From assembly GCA_002413265.1 (NCBI GenBank), contig DHWR01000143.1, positions 1 through 16,131 of the forward strand: DNA of 16,131 nucleotides, given 5' to 3'. The notes beneath the pieces were generated by a model. It made no database searches and was not told the DNA's origin. It saw only the letters and a list, made by a program, of their open reading frames with translations. Position 1 is the stretch's first letter. Each line of letters opens with the position of its first letter. The DNA comes from Chloroflexi bacterium UBA5177 (lineage in GTDB: Bacteria > Chloroflexota > UBA5177). A program made the translations under genes and the position numbers. Shown here piece after piece: positions 7,396-15,531 of the stretch.

Positions 7396-7450
7396 GAGTC
7401 CCACCTCCCTGGGAAGAAGTAACCGACGACAAACATTATTCAGTAATACA

Positions 7451-7458
7451 CTACACGT
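7451..7458 (-). promoter_or_regulatory. ACGTGTAG motif in the rrf2 promoter region
   Basis: The octamer ACGTGTAG on the minus strand, 56-63 bases upstream of the rrf2 start, matches the one in the dyad before the polyferredoxin gene. Here only one arm is conserved (the other reads TGTAT instead of CACGT). The AT-rich TATTACTGAATAAT just downstream could supply a -10. An autoregulatory operator is possible. Confidence 0.35.
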
Positions 7459-7844
7459 TTATGAGTGAGTCCAACAAAGGACCCAACGGGGGTGCGACGC
7501 AAGTTTTTGGACAGACACCGAAAATCGCCTCCTTGTCGCTGGATCGGACGGGGCACACCACAAGATGTAGGGCCTGCTGAGCCGCTCGCGGCCGCAAGGA
7601 GGCACCCGCTTCCAAAACTTTGATACTGTTGGCGAATTGGAGCGCGTCAGGCGGCTGCGGGGAAAAGGGCAAAGAACGGAGACTGTCGCGTCTTGGCGAG
7701 GCGGGGATCCTCCAACCACTGGAGCGGTTCCCCGGAAAGCTGAGAATGCCGTGCATCTCCTTAGAAGGCATTCTTGCGTTCGATGTCCGTGGAGCTCGAG
7801 CGCACCTTCTTGAAGAGTAGGAACAGGTCCGAATCAGAAATGAC
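7459..7844. other. Intergenic stretch without a supported gene
   Basis: About 390 bases between the rrf2 promoter and the operator before the hsp20 fragment. Short open frames exist on both strands, but none has a ribosome binding site or recognisable protein pattern. One 39-codon frame starting at ATG 7461 gives a soluble-looking peptide with three Thr-Gly/Gly-Gly stretches but no leader. The segment may be decayed sequence from the same rearrangement that truncated hsp20; that is a guess. Confidence 0.4.
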
Positions 7845-7862
7845 ATCGGGTGGAGACCTGAT
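7845..7862 (+). promoter_or_regulatory. Orphan ATCGG-N8-CTGAT site before the hsp20 remnant
   Basis: ATCGG (7845-7849) and CTGAT (7858-7862) with an N8 spacer GTGGAGAC. The fuller form ATCGGGT-GGAG-ACCTGAT is nearly a perfect dyad, and GTGGAG is also the start of the spacer in the site before the intact hsp20 (15727-15732). No TAnnnT box lies 22 bp downstream, so the promoter seems to have lost its -10, consistent with the adjacent gene being a remnant. Confidence 0.65.
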
Positions 7863-7868
7863 TTTTGA

Positions 7869-8093
7869 TTGAAATGCGCCTTGGACCACGGGTTGGAGGC
7901 TCACGGACTGAAGGTGAATTGCGAGCGTGTACCACGGCCTCCTCCGAGAGAGTTCTCCGACGTCCTTACGCTGCCGGCCGAGGTCGATGGCAAGAAGGCC
8001 GAGGCAAGCTACGTCAATGGGATCCTGACGATCACTCTGCCCAAGGCTGCAAACGCCCTCCCGAAGGCCATCAAGGTCTCGACCACGTTCTAG
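7869..8093 (+). pseudogene. Truncated Hsp20 (alpha-crystallin) gene remnant
   Basis: The last roughly 50 codons read EFSDVLTLPAEVDGKKAEAS, then YVNGILTITLPKAANALPKAIKVS, which is the C-terminal half of the alpha-crystallin domain: the F-S-x-x-x-L-T-L-P-A-x-V strand, the YxNGxLxIxLPK strand and the tail with a possible I-x-V-type motif. The N-terminal arm and first half of the domain are missing. The first 25 codons (LDHGLEAHGLKVNCER) have only faint similarity to the LPG..x..LxV..ER portion. There is no ribosome binding site and no good start. Small heat-shock proteins are ATP-independent holdases of about 140-160 residues. The piece sits a few bases after a stress-regulon operator, so it is probably the residue of a once-complete gene after internal deletion. 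Confidence 0.75.
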
Positions 8094-8243
8094 GATCCAC
8101 TCCCAAGCAATGAGGATCCCCCTCCCGCTCTCGAAGGGAGATCCTTCTAACTGGCGCTAGCCCATTCGGAAGCGATTTGCCATTTCGGGGGCTGAGGAGA
8201 CCCCGGCCCCGTGCCACCAACCCCCGTGGGAGAACCTCCCGTT

Positions 8244-10604
8244 CTACAGAACACGTAAGGATGAGGTGCTGGTGATCTCGTCCAAGCGCGTATCGCGGAT
8301 GCCTGTGACCTGGATTCGCACACCGGGTTGGAGATCGGACAGGGATCCCTTCTTTCCGTTCTTCAGGATGATGTGAGCGCCGGGATCGAGATCCACGAGG
8401 AAAGGTCGGTTCCCGAAGCGCACGGTGTAGACTCGGCCCGCTTTGCCGAGATTGAAATCACCGGTGCCGTCCTGCCCCACGCCGAAGATGACGCCACGAT
8501 GATTCTTGAAGGACACAAGATCCGTGTCTTTCACGGTCGTCGCCCTGAAAACCAGTTGGTGTTGAGGGTCTGGCACGGCCGCTACCGTGAGCCTGTCTCC
8601 CGAGCGCATATCGGACAGGGCGGCGGCACGTCCACCGGTCATGGAGATGTGCGTGCTGCCCGACAGCGTGAGAGTGGCAACGTCCCCCGCTTGAGTGCGC
8701 ATTCTCAACTCAGTCTGCCCGCGCACTGTCGATATCTTGAGCATCGTGCCGGTGAGGCTCTTCTGGGCAGACTTTTTGCCGACGTGTAGAACCCGTACGA
8801 CCCGGACAGAGCTTGCGGTGGTAACTTCGCCGGTACGCTTATTGAGCAAGCCCGTTACTCGCACCTGAAGTCCAGCCCGCAGATCCGAGAGCGATCCTTT
8901 CCGGCCATTCTGGCGGGTGATCTGTGATTTCGGGTCCAGGTCGACCAACAGCGTGCGCTTGACGAAACGTACCGTGTACGCCCGTCCTTCCTTACCGAGG
9001 TTGTAGTCTCCCGTGCCTTCGGCCCCCACGTTCACGATGACGCCTGTTTGATTCTTGAATGGAACCAGATCCAAGTCCGTCATCGTATTGACCCCGTATA
9101 CGAGTGCGTGTTGCGGATCCGGCCGAGCCGAGACAGAGACGTGGTCGTCGGTTCGCAGGTCGGCAAGTGAGGCCCGCCCGGCGGTTGCGTAGATGGGCGT
9201 CCCGCCCAGGAGCAGAAGGGTGGCTATGTCGCCTCCTTTAACCCGCATCCGCACTTCGACATTGGCGCGGGTCACGGTCAGCTTGAGTATGTTTCCGCTG
9301 ATGGTCGTCTTGATGTTCTTGTCCCTCGCCGGACACGACTGATGAAGCAGGAGCGGTGGCAGCGGGCTCTGCGTGAAGTCCAGGGAGGACAAGAGAGACG
9401 GCGCCGTACGATCGTGGACATTTAGAGCAGGCAGATGAAAATCTTGCTCGACAAACTTCAGGATCGACGTGAAGTCCATGGTGTGGTGATCGACGTACCC
9501 CGACCTCGCGTAGGGCGATATGAGGATGGTAGGGACACGTGGGCCGAGGCTGATGTGGTCGCGGACGGGTGGCGCCATATGGTCGTAGAACCCTCCGAAA
9601 TCGTCCCAGGTGAGCACGATCAGCGTCGACTTCCAGTACTTGCTCTGCATCACTGAATTGATCTGCTGGTCGACCCAGCTTTGACCCACGCAGATACTGT
9701 ACGGGGGATGGTCGCTCAGCTCCTCTGGAGCCACGAGCCAGCTCACCTGTGCCAGCTTGCCGGCCTTCACATCATTGGCAAACCGCGTGTAGGCGGGGAC
9801 GTTCGTTTTCCAGAGCGACGAATCGCGGATATGCTTTATGGCATCGAACGAAGACCAGACGTAGCCGGACTTGTACTGCCCGGGAGCGTAGTAGTTCCAT
9901 GACGTGTAGTGCTTCTGGAAGGTGTCGGCCATGGTCGTCATGTTGAAGCAGGGCTTGGTCTCGTAGTTTCGGCCCGTTTTCGGGTCCATGGCACTCACCA
10001 GCGAATATGGCCCGGCATCACATCCCCACGCGTGAAAGGTCTCGCCCGACGGATTGTCCACCACGTTTGAGGAGGAGGCCGCAATCGTTATCAGGTGGTT
10101 AGGAAAGCTGGGGCCCATGATGGTCGAGAAGAAATGATCGTCAAGTGCAAACGTCTGAGCGTACTTCCAGTAGCTGGAAATGTCTTGCTGCGCGTATCGA
10201 GACGTCGCTACATCAACTCCGTTCTGGATAGCTCCGGGAAGGATGTTGAATTGGTTCATCTTGCCGCTGTTGACGGCGAGAGCGGCTGAGCCACCAGAGT
10301 GGTCGATATCGAGCAAGGTGTGATCGGGCGTGTGTCCGAGTTTCACCACCTTTCCGGTATCTATACGTGCCGTTGACGCGCCGGAGGCTCCGGGAAAGTT
10401 GCCGAAGAGATTGTCGAAGCTATGGTTCTCTCGGACCAGAATCACAACGTGATCGATGGGGTATGCGGGCTTGGGTGACGTCGACGCACTGATGGGAGAC
10501 GAGCTCGCGGGAGCGACGACGCCGGCTGACCAGCCGCTCCAGAGTGTCAAGAGAACGGCAAATAAACCCAGGGCGATAGCAAGTCTAAAAGCGGTGCGCT
10601 GCAT
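8244..10604 (-). CDS. Secreted phosphoesterase (AcpA/PLC-type) with duplicated C-terminal region
   Basis: The product has 786 residues. The N-terminus is a signal peptide (basic start, hydrophobic about 8-31) followed by a Ser/Pro linker. The catalytic phosphoesterase domain (about 50-415) shows [19 protein letters not shown] (50-68), MGPSFPNHL (163-171), [16 protein letters not shown] (331-346) and [18 protein letters not shown] (356-373). By analogy with acid phosphatase AcpA and bacterial phospholipase C, E59/N60, S166 and D334/D335 are likely metal and catalytic residues. After residue 430 comes a region of about 350 residues that is a clear duplication with a period of about 183 residues (see finding). 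GGGAG lies 8 bases upstream of the ATG. The export signal puts it outside the cytoplasmic membrane. The substrate could be phosphomonoesters or phospholipids. A short GC hairpin (8228-8240) lies just after the stop. Confidence 0.9.
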   Translation of the reverse strand: MQRTAFRLAIALGLFAVLLTLWSGWSAGVVAPASSSPISASTSPKPAYPIDHVVILVRENHSFDNLFGNFPGASGASTARIDTGKVVKLGHTPDHTLLDIDHSGGSAALAVNSGKMNQFNILPGAIQNGVDVATSRYAQQDISSYWKYAQTFALDDHFFSTIMGPSFPNHLITIAASSSNVVDNPSGETFHAWGCDAGPYSLVSAMDPKTGRNYETKPCFNMTTMADTFQKHYTSWNYYAPGQYKSGYVWSSFDAIKHIRDSSLWKTNVPAYTRFANDVKAGKLAQVSWLVAPEELSDHPPYSICVGQSWVDQQINSVMQSKYWKSTLIVLTWDDFGGFYDHMAPPVRDHISLGPRVPTILISPYARSGYVDHHTMDFTSILKFVEQDFHLPALNVHDRTAPSLLSSLDFTQSPLPPLLLHQSCPARDKNIKTTISGNILKLTVTRANVEVRMRVKGGDIATLLLLGGTPIYATAGRASLADLRTDDHVSVSARPDPQHALVYGVNTMTDLDLVPFKNQTGVIVNVGAEGTGDYNLGKEGRAYTVRFVKRTLLVDLDPKSQITRQNGRKGSLSDLRAGLQVRVTGLLNKRTGEVTTASSVRVVRVLHVGKKSAQKSLTGTMLKISTVRGQTELRMRTQAGDVATLTLSGSTHISMTGGRAAALSDMRSGDRLTVAAVPDPQHQLVFRATTVKDTDLVSFKNHRGVIFGVGQDGTGDFNLGKAGRVYTVRFGNRPFLVDLDPGAHIILKNGKKGSLSDLQPGVRIQVTGIRDTRLDEITSTSSLRVL

Positions 10605-10699
10605 CGTGTGCTCCCTTGACGAAGAATGAATCTAGGCCCTGTTCCGGCGGTGGAAGTCAAAACGGGTCCCCAAGAGGCCGGCCACAGTACGGACAGCTC

Positions 10700-10745
10700 A
10701 ATCTAGGTGCGAAGCGAATACGCCGGTATCGGTTATCCGCCCGAT
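10700..10745 (-). promoter_or_regulatory. Putative activator site plus -10 of the phosphoesterase gene
   Basis: The perfect dyad ATCGG-N8-CCGAT (10728-10745), read on the minus strand, is followed after exactly 22 bp by TAGATT (10705 down to 10700). The inferred transcript start is near 10693, leaving a leader of about 89 nt before the ATG at 10604. No consensus -35 hexamer is visible. Confidence 0.75.
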
Positions 10746-10794
10746 GTTTTCGTCCCTCAGACCCGAAGTTTCCCGTGCTTGCCAGCCGATATGC

Positions 10795-10832
10795 GACGGG
10801 ACAGGCCAACCTCCTCGTTGACCTGTCCCGTC
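10795..10832 (-). terminator. Hairpin terminator after the alcohol dehydrogenase gene
   Basis: GACGGGACAGGCCAAC (10795-10810) pairs with GTTGACCTGTCCCGTC (10817-10832): an 11-bp perfect stem, one C-A mismatch, four more pairs, and a 6-nt loop. It starts 26 bases past the dehydrogenase stop codon. No T-run follows on the minus strand. Confidence 0.7.
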
Positions 10833-10857
10833 ATGTCGCGGGCCGGTGCCCTCGGCC

Positions 10858-11961
10858 TTAGAACACTATGAGTGGCTTCACTATGCCGTCGAGCTTCTTG
10901 TCCATGAAGTCAAAGGCCACGTTCAGCTCACCGAAGGGGAAGGTGTGAGTGGTCATGAGCGTCGGATCAACGCGGCCGTTCTCGATGACCTTGAGCAACC
11001 GCTGCATGCGCAGGCTGCCCCCAGGGCAGAGCCCGTTGACGATCGATTTTTCGGACATCCCTACACCCCAGCCGAGGCGGGGAACATGCAGGAAGTCTCC
11101 TTTGCCGTGATAGCCAACGTTTGCAATCGTGCCGCCTGGCTTGGTCACCGTGATCGCATTCTGGAATGTAATGTCGGAGCCCAGAGCCTCGATTGCCGAA
11201 TCGACACCCTTGCCGTTGGTGAGGTCGAGAATGGCTTCGATCGGATCGACCTTGCTGAAGTCGACGATCACGTCTGCACCGTACCCGCGAGCGAGCTCCT
11301 GACGGTGGGGGACTGAGTCGACGCCGATGATCAACCCCGCGCCTCGCAACCGCGCACCGGCGACCGCCATGAGGCCCACGGGTCCCAGAGCGAAAACGGC
11401 AACCGTGCCACCGATTGGAATGTTGGACAGCTCAGCGCCCAGGAATCCGGTCGAAAGCATGTCGGCGCAGTAGACGGCAGCGTCGTCGGAAACAGCGTCC
11501 GGAATCTTCGCCATGTTCGCGTCGGCCTGGTTGACGTGGAAGTACTCCGCAAAGACTCCGTCTTTGATGTTGGCAAACTTCCAGCCCCCAAGGGCTTCAT
11601 TCGACTGAGACGAATGGCCGGCCTGAGAGGCTTCGTCGAACCAGTCGGGTGTGATTGCTCCAACCAGCACGCGATCGCCAGGCTTGAAGTTCTTCACCAG
11701 TGACCCAACCTGGTAGACAACACCTACCGCCTCGTGACCGAGGGTGAGATTCTCTCGGGGCCCGATGGCTCCGTTCACCGTGTGGCTGTCCGAGGTGCAG
11801 ATTAGGGCGCGCGTCGTCTTGACGACCGCGTCCGTAGGTCCCGCCGTGGGGATCGGTTTGTCGGAGAAGCCGACCTTGCCCAAGCCGTTCATTACGAACG
11901 CCTTCATGGTCCCGGTGGCAAGGACCTCTTCCCGCGTGAGCTCCTCTGTCGTAACACTCAT
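10858..11961 (-). CDS. Zinc-dependent secondary alcohol dehydrogenase (medium-chain)
   Basis: The product has 367 residues and resembles the Thermoanaerobacter-type isopropanol dehydrogenase along its length: MKAFVMNGLGKVGF, ICTSDSHTV, LGHEAVG, FKPGDRV, GGWKFANIKDGVFAEYFHVNQADANMA, TGFLGAEL, KPGGTIANVGYHGKGD, LCPGGSLRMQRL. Expected zinc ligands are C55, H76 and D167. The Rossmann loop is ALGPVG (191-196). At the cofactor-deciding position after the second strand the sequence is GVDSVP (D215), where the NADP-specific thermophile enzymes have Gly-Ser-Arg; the acid predicts NAD(H) preference. ATG 11961 is chosen for AAAGGAGAT upstream; this adds 18 residues before the usual MKAF start. It is transcribed from its own promoter between mgtA and itself. 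It likely interconverts secondary alcohols or aldehydes with ketones or alcohols during low-oxygen or stress metabolism. Confidence 0.9.
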   Translation of the reverse strand: MSVTTEELTREEVLATGTMKAFVMNGLGKVGFSDKPIPTAGPTDAVVKTTRALICTSDSHTVNGAIGPRENLTLGHEAVGVVYQVGSLVKNFKPGDRVLVGAITPDWFDEASQAGHSSQSNEALGGWKFANIKDGVFAEYFHVNQADANMAKIPDAVSDDAAVYCADMLSTGFLGAELSNIPIGGTVAVFALGPVGLMAVAGARLRGAGLIIGVDSVPHRQELARGYGADVIVDFSKVDPIEAILDLTNGKGVDSAIEALGSDITFQNAITVTKPGGTIANVGYHGKGDFLHVPRLGWGVGMSEKSIVNGLCPGGSLRMQRLLKVIENGRVDPTLMTTHTFPFGELNVAFDFMDKKLDGIVKPLIVF

Positions 11962-12004
11962 CGCCTTATCTCCTTTGTGGCGAGGATGTTCCCCGCACAC
12001 CTGA

Positions 12005-12050
12005 AGCGTATGCGTGAGTAAAGGACACCCGCATCGGGTCAACACCTGAT
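12005..12050 (-). promoter_or_regulatory. Putative activator site plus -10 of the alcohol dehydrogenase gene
   Basis: On the minus strand the dyad reads ATCAG-GTGTTGAC-CCGAT (12050 down to 12033), one base off the perfect palindrome. TACGCT (12010 down to 12005) follows after exactly 22 bp. The inferred transcript start is near 11998 and the leader is about 37 nt. A TTGACC overlaps the site but is not spaced well to a -10 of its own. Confidence 0.7.
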
Positions 12051-12118
12051 ATGCATGGCATCCCGGGCCGAATCCTTGGCCTGTATTGGCGGAGCCCGGG
12101 CCGCGGGCCTCTTGTCGA

Positions 12119-14668
12119 CTAAGCGGCGAAGTGACGGTAGAACCAGCGCTTCACTGTCTCGACGAGAGCCAGATAAGTGACCACGGCCCCCAGTAGAAAT
12201 GCGAAGAAGCCAGGGGGCAATGGCACGAAACCCAGAGTATGTGCCACAGGAGAAAACGGAAGGATGAAGGCCACTGCGACGGCAGCTAAGATCGTCGCCA
12301 CGAGAGCCTTGCTCGGTCGACTGCGCCACGGAGAGGCAGAAGTGCGGATCACGAGAATTACAAGCGTTTGGGTAGCCAAAGATTCCGCAAACCAGCCCGT
12401 ATGGAACAGCTGTGCCGAGCTGTGGAAGATCCAGAGCAGGGCCCCGAACGTGAGGAAGTCATAGATGGAACTGATCGGTCCGACGACGAGCATGAAGCGC
12501 TGAATGAAGCGAATGTTCCAGCGCTTGGGGTTCTGGAGATAGTCGTCATCTACATGGTCGCCAGGTATGGTCAGCTGCGAGAGATCATAGAGGAGGTTGT
12601 TCAACAGGATCTGAAGCGGCAGCATGGGGAGGAAGGGCAAGAAGAGGGTGGCTCCGGCCATGCTGAACATGTTTCCGAAGTTGGAACTGGTTCCCATCAT
12701 GATGTACTTCATGATGTTTCCGAAGCTGCGCCGGCCCTCGAGCACCCCCTCGTGAAGAGCGCTCAGGGAGCGTTCGAGCAGAATGATGTCCGCCGCCTCC
12801 CTCGCCACGTCGACCGCCCCGGCAACCGAGATGCCGACATCGGCGTTGTGCAGCGACGGCGCATCGTTAATTCCATCACCCATGAAGCCAACCACGTGAC
12901 CACGCCGTCGGAGGGCCGCCATGACGCGGTTTTTCTGTTCGGGAGACACCCGTGCAAAGACGGTGGTACGCTCAGCGAGCGCTCCCAGTGCGGCATCGCT
13001 GGCAGCGTCGACGTCCGGTCCAAGAACCATCACCGCTTCGTCAAGTCCCACCTGGCGGCAGATGGTCCGAGTGACGAGCTCGTTGTCGCCGGTCATGATC
13101 TTGACAGTGATGCCGGCTCGCCGCAACTGATCGAGAGTCTGCGCAGCACTCTCCCGAGGCGGGTCCAGGAAGCAGGCAAAGCCTACAAACGTGAGAGCGG
13201 CTTCATCGTCCACTGAATAGGCGGACCGGCGATCCACGCGTCGAAAGGCGACAGCAAGGACACGATACCCATCGCGACTGAGCTCCTGAAAGGTCTCTGC
13301 GGCTGTCTTGCGTTCCTTGTCGCCGAATGTTTCAACGGCTTCGTCAAACTGGCAGTGCGAGCAAGCGGGCAAAACGCTTTCAGGCGCTCCCTTAGTCACT
13401 AGCAGAGGCTGGCCACCGCCGATCACGACAACCGATGATCGTCTCCTTCTAAAGTCGAATGGAATCTCGTCGAGCTTCGAGTACGAAGCCATGTCAGGGT
13501 GGCGATGCTGCACTATGGCGTCGTCCATGGGGCTTTTGATGCCTGTTTCGAACGCCCCATTGAGAGCTGCATACAGCAGAACCTGCTCGCACTGCGCTCC
13601 CTTTGCGTCGACATAGCGCTCGAGCGTGATACGACCTTCGGTGAGGGTGCCAGTCTTGTCGCTGCAAAGGATGTCCATCGAACCGAAGTTTTCGATAGCT
13701 GCAAGACGCTTGACTATGACCTTTTTGTGAGCCATCCGTAGAGCGCCGCGTGCCAGAGTCACCGACATGATCATGGGCAGGAACTCAGGAGTAAGGCCCA
13801 CGGCAAGAGCAATGGCGAAGAGGAATGATTCGAGCAGAGGGTCGTGCTTGATGATCGCGGTCACCACGAACACGAACAGAACCAGGAAAAAGACGGTCCT
13901 GGTAATCAGGAGTCCGAAGGCTCGTGTTCCTCGCTCGAACTCGGTCTCCGGTGGTCGAGCGGCTAGATGGTGGGCAACGCCGCCAATCTGGGTCGAGCGA
14001 CCAGTATGCACCACCAGGGCAGTTGCGGCACCGCTAATCACGGACGTGCCGAGAAACACCGCCCCCGCGGAGTCGCCTGTGGCGCCCGGGCTCTGAGACG
14101 GCTGGACTGCTTTCTCTGCGGGCAGCGATTCTCCTGTGAGAGCCGCCTCGTCGGTGAATAGATCGTGTGCTTCCAGCAGTCTCCCGTCGGCAGGTATCAG
14201 GTCTCCCGCGGCAAGCCGTATGACGTCGCCAGGGACGACTTCAGCTCGAGGAAGTTCTGACCAGTCGCCATCTCGGAGGACAGTAGCCGTGGAAACGACG
14301 GACTGACGCAGGCGATTGGCCGCCTGCTGAGAATGAAATGCCTGAAGGAAATTCAAGGCGACGCTGACGACGACCATGACTGAGATCAATCCAGCGTTGA
14401 CGTACTCGCCAAGAACCCCGGATACGATGGCCGCGAAGAGAAGGATCAGGACTAGCGGGTTCACGAAGAAGCGGAGGATTTCCAGAGCCATCACGCCGTG
14501 GCGGCGGTCGAGTTCGTTGGCACCGTACCGAGAGAGACGTTGTGCCGCCTCTGCAGATGAGAGGCCGGCAGGCGTAGCATCCAGCTCGCGGCACAGTTGC
14601 TCGGGGGGTCTGAACCAGGAGGGCCCGGATCCAGGAGCGTTCGGAGGGGCCGTAGGGGCGACTGACAT
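12119..14668 (-). CDS. mgtA: MgtA/MgtB-type P-ATPase (P3B, probable Mg2+ importer)
   Basis: The product has 849 residues, a normal length for the family. Motifs in order: actuator-domain TGES (178-181), M4 motif VGLTPEFLPMI (290-300) typical of Mg transporters (P3B), phosphorylation site SDKTGTLT with D337, nucleotide-domain KGAPE (426-430), MTGDN (525-529) and hinge GDGINDAP (597-604). A region with NNLLYDLSQLTIPGDHVD (690-707) matches the M6 area of MgtA proteins. Four hydrophobic segments lie before the nucleotide domain and about six after it. The family imports Mg2+ (also Ni2+) across the inner membrane. No MgtC gene or leader peptide is visible in this window. GAGG lies a few bases before the ATG. 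It shares a divergent control region with the response regulator gene, which carries a stress-regulon dyad facing this gene, so induction by that regulator rather than only by low Mg is likely. Confidence 0.93.
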   Translation of the reverse strand: MSVAPTAPPNAPGSGPSWFRPPEQLCRELDATPAGLSSAEAAQRLSRYGANELDRRHGVMALEILRFFVNPLVLILLFAAIVSGVLGEYVNAGLISVMVVVSVALNFLQAFHSQQAANRLRQSVVSTATVLRDGDWSELPRAEVVPGDVIRLAAGDLIPADGRLLEAHDLFTDEAALTGESLPAEKAVQPSQSPGATGDSAGAVFLGTSVISGAATALVVHTGRSTQIGGVAHHLAARPPETEFERGTRAFGLLITRTVFFLVLFVFVVTAIIKHDPLLESFLFAIALAVGLTPEFLPMIMSVTLARGALRMAHKKVIVKRLAAIENFGSMDILCSDKTGTLTEGRITLERYVDAKGAQCEQVLLYAALNGAFETGIKSPMDDAIVQHRHPDMASYSKLDEIPFDFRRRRSSVVVIGGGQPLLVTKGAPESVLPACSHCQFDEAVETFGDKERKTAAETFQELSRDGYRVLAVAFRRVDRRSAYSVDDEAALTFVGFACFLDPPRESAAQTLDQLRRAGITVKIMTGDNELVTRTICRQVGLDEAVMVLGPDVDAASDAALGALAERTTVFARVSPEQKNRVMAALRRRGHVVGFMGDGINDAPSLHNADVGISVAGAVDVAREAADIILLERSLSALHEGVLEGRRSFGNIMKYIMMGTSSNFGNMFSMAGATLFLPFLPMLPLQILLNNLLYDLSQLTIPGDHVDDDYLQNPKRWNIRFIQRFMLVVGPISSIYDFLTFGALLWIFHSSAQLFHTGWFAESLATQTLVILVIRTSASPWRSRPSKALVATILAAVAVAFILPFSPVAHTLGFVPLPPGFFAFLLGAVVTYLALVETVKRWFYRHFAA

Positions 14669-14741
14669 TCCCCATCCTCAGCACCGATTTGACTGCTCAG
14701 CCGCTGTGACCTACACCTGGCTTAGAGAGCAGACATGCGAC

Positions 14742-14787
14742 ATCCTAAGCGACACGGCTGCGGTTCTCCATCGGCTCTCGGCCCGAT
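14742..14787 (-). promoter_or_regulatory. Putative activator site plus -10 of mgtA (divergent region)
   Basis: The perfect dyad ATCGG-N8-CCGAT (14770-14787), read on the minus strand, is followed after exactly 22 bp by TAGGAT (14747 down to 14742). The inferred transcript start is near 14735 and the leader about 67 nt. Facing the response regulator, no TAnnnT lies at 22 bp (nearest is TAGTTC at 19 bp), so the site seems to serve mgtA, though it may also affect the divergent gene. Confidence 0.75.
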
Positions 14788-14800
14788 ATTTGCACGTGTG

Positions 14801-14817
14801 CCAACGTAGTTCGTTGG
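14801..14817 (+). repeat. Dyad before the response regulator gene
   Basis: CCAACG (14801-14806) and CGTTGG (14812-14817) form a perfect 6-bp inverted repeat with a 5-nt centre. A neighbouring GCACGTGTGC (14792-14801) and CCGCATGCGG (14833-14842) are also palindromic. These could be operators for the divergent control region; nothing identifies the binding protein. Confidence 0.4.
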
Positions 14818-14874
14818 CGACTAGCACGGAATCCGCATGCGGTTGCATGATGTACGAGGAGAAGGGACCGACGC

Positions 14875-15525
14875 TTGGACACAACTGTGCTCCTCGTAGA
14901 CGATCACGCAATCCTGCGTGAGGGGCTGCGCATGGTTCTCGACGCCCAGCCGGGAATCAGTGTTGTGGGCGAAGCTGAGGACGGACGCCACGCCGTGGAG
15001 ATGGCGGAGCGGCTGCGACCTCAAATCGTGGTGATGGACATCGCCATGCCCAATCTCAACGGGGCCGAAGCAACCAGACAGATCAAGCGCCGCTTCCCGG
15101 GTACGAGAGTCCTTATCCTGACGATGCACGAAAACCGAGAATACCTCGCGCAGATCGTGGAGGCGGGGGCAATCGGCGCCGTGCTGAAACGGGCGGCGGG
15201 TACTGAATTGGTTGAGGCCGTGAAAGCTGCGGCGCAGGGGCGTAGCTTCTTCTCACCAGCGATCGCCACGATGATGCAGGAAGATTACCGATTTCAATTG
15301 TCTAAAGAGGGCCGGGACGAGGCGGAGCATCTGACGGCGCGCGAGCGGGAGATCCTGCAGCTCGTGGCCGAGGGCAAGAGTAACCGAGACATGGCGACCA
15401 TCCTGGATCTCTCGATCAAGACCGTACAGACGCACCGCGCCCATCTGATGCACAAGCTGGATGCCCACGACCGAATGGACCTGGTCAAGTACGCGATTCA
15501 GCACGGAATCATTGCCGCTCCGTAG
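14875..15525 (+). CDS. NarL/FixJ (LuxR-type) response regulator
   Basis: The product has 216 residues. The receiver domain (about 4-120) has the acidic pair D9/D10, phospho-acceptor D55 (VVMDIAMP), T83 and K105. The LuxR-type helix-turn-helix covers about 152-208 (LTAREREILQLVAEGKSNRDMATILDLSIKTVQTHRAHLMHKL). The family consists of two-component transcription factors that dimerise on inverted or direct repeats; DosR/DevR belongs to it. The start is TTG 14875: GAGGAGAAGGG (14856-14866) is placed for it, and the nearby ATGs at 14847 and 14850 are out of frame. No histidine kinase gene is in the window. Its position among genes that share the ATCRG-N8-CYGAT promoter module makes it the leading candidate for the activator of that module; this is inference. 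Confidence 0.93.
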   Translation: MDTTVLLVDDHAILREGLRMVLDAQPGISVVGEAEDGRHAVEMAERLRPQIVVMDIAMPNLNGAEATRQIKRRFPGTRVLILTMHENREYLAQIVEAGAIGAVLKRAAGTELVEAVKAAAQGRSFFSPAIATMMQEDYRFQLSKEGRDEAEHLTAREREILQLVAEGKSNRDMATILDLSIKTVQTHRAHLMHKLDAHDRMDLVKYAIQHGIIAAP

Positions 15526-15531
15526 CGAACG

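Noticed and set aside
7461..7580. 39-codon open frame on the plus strand starting at ATG 7461
   Set aside because: No ribosome binding site, no recognisable domain and no repeated context. A leaderless peptide cannot be excluded but is unsupported.
7620..7820. 66-codon open frame on the plus strand
   Set aside because: No leader, no family character, overlapped by equally long antisense frames; treated as chance in GC-rich DNA.
12062..12100. CCCGGGC/GCCCGGG pair between mgtA and the dehydrogenase gene, considered as mgtA terminator
   Set aside because: Only 7 bp with a 25-nt loop and no T-run; too weak to list.
12368..13216. 282-codon plus-strand frame inside mgtA
   Set aside because: Antisense to the conserved phosphorylation and hinge region of the P-type ATPase; no leader or family similarity.
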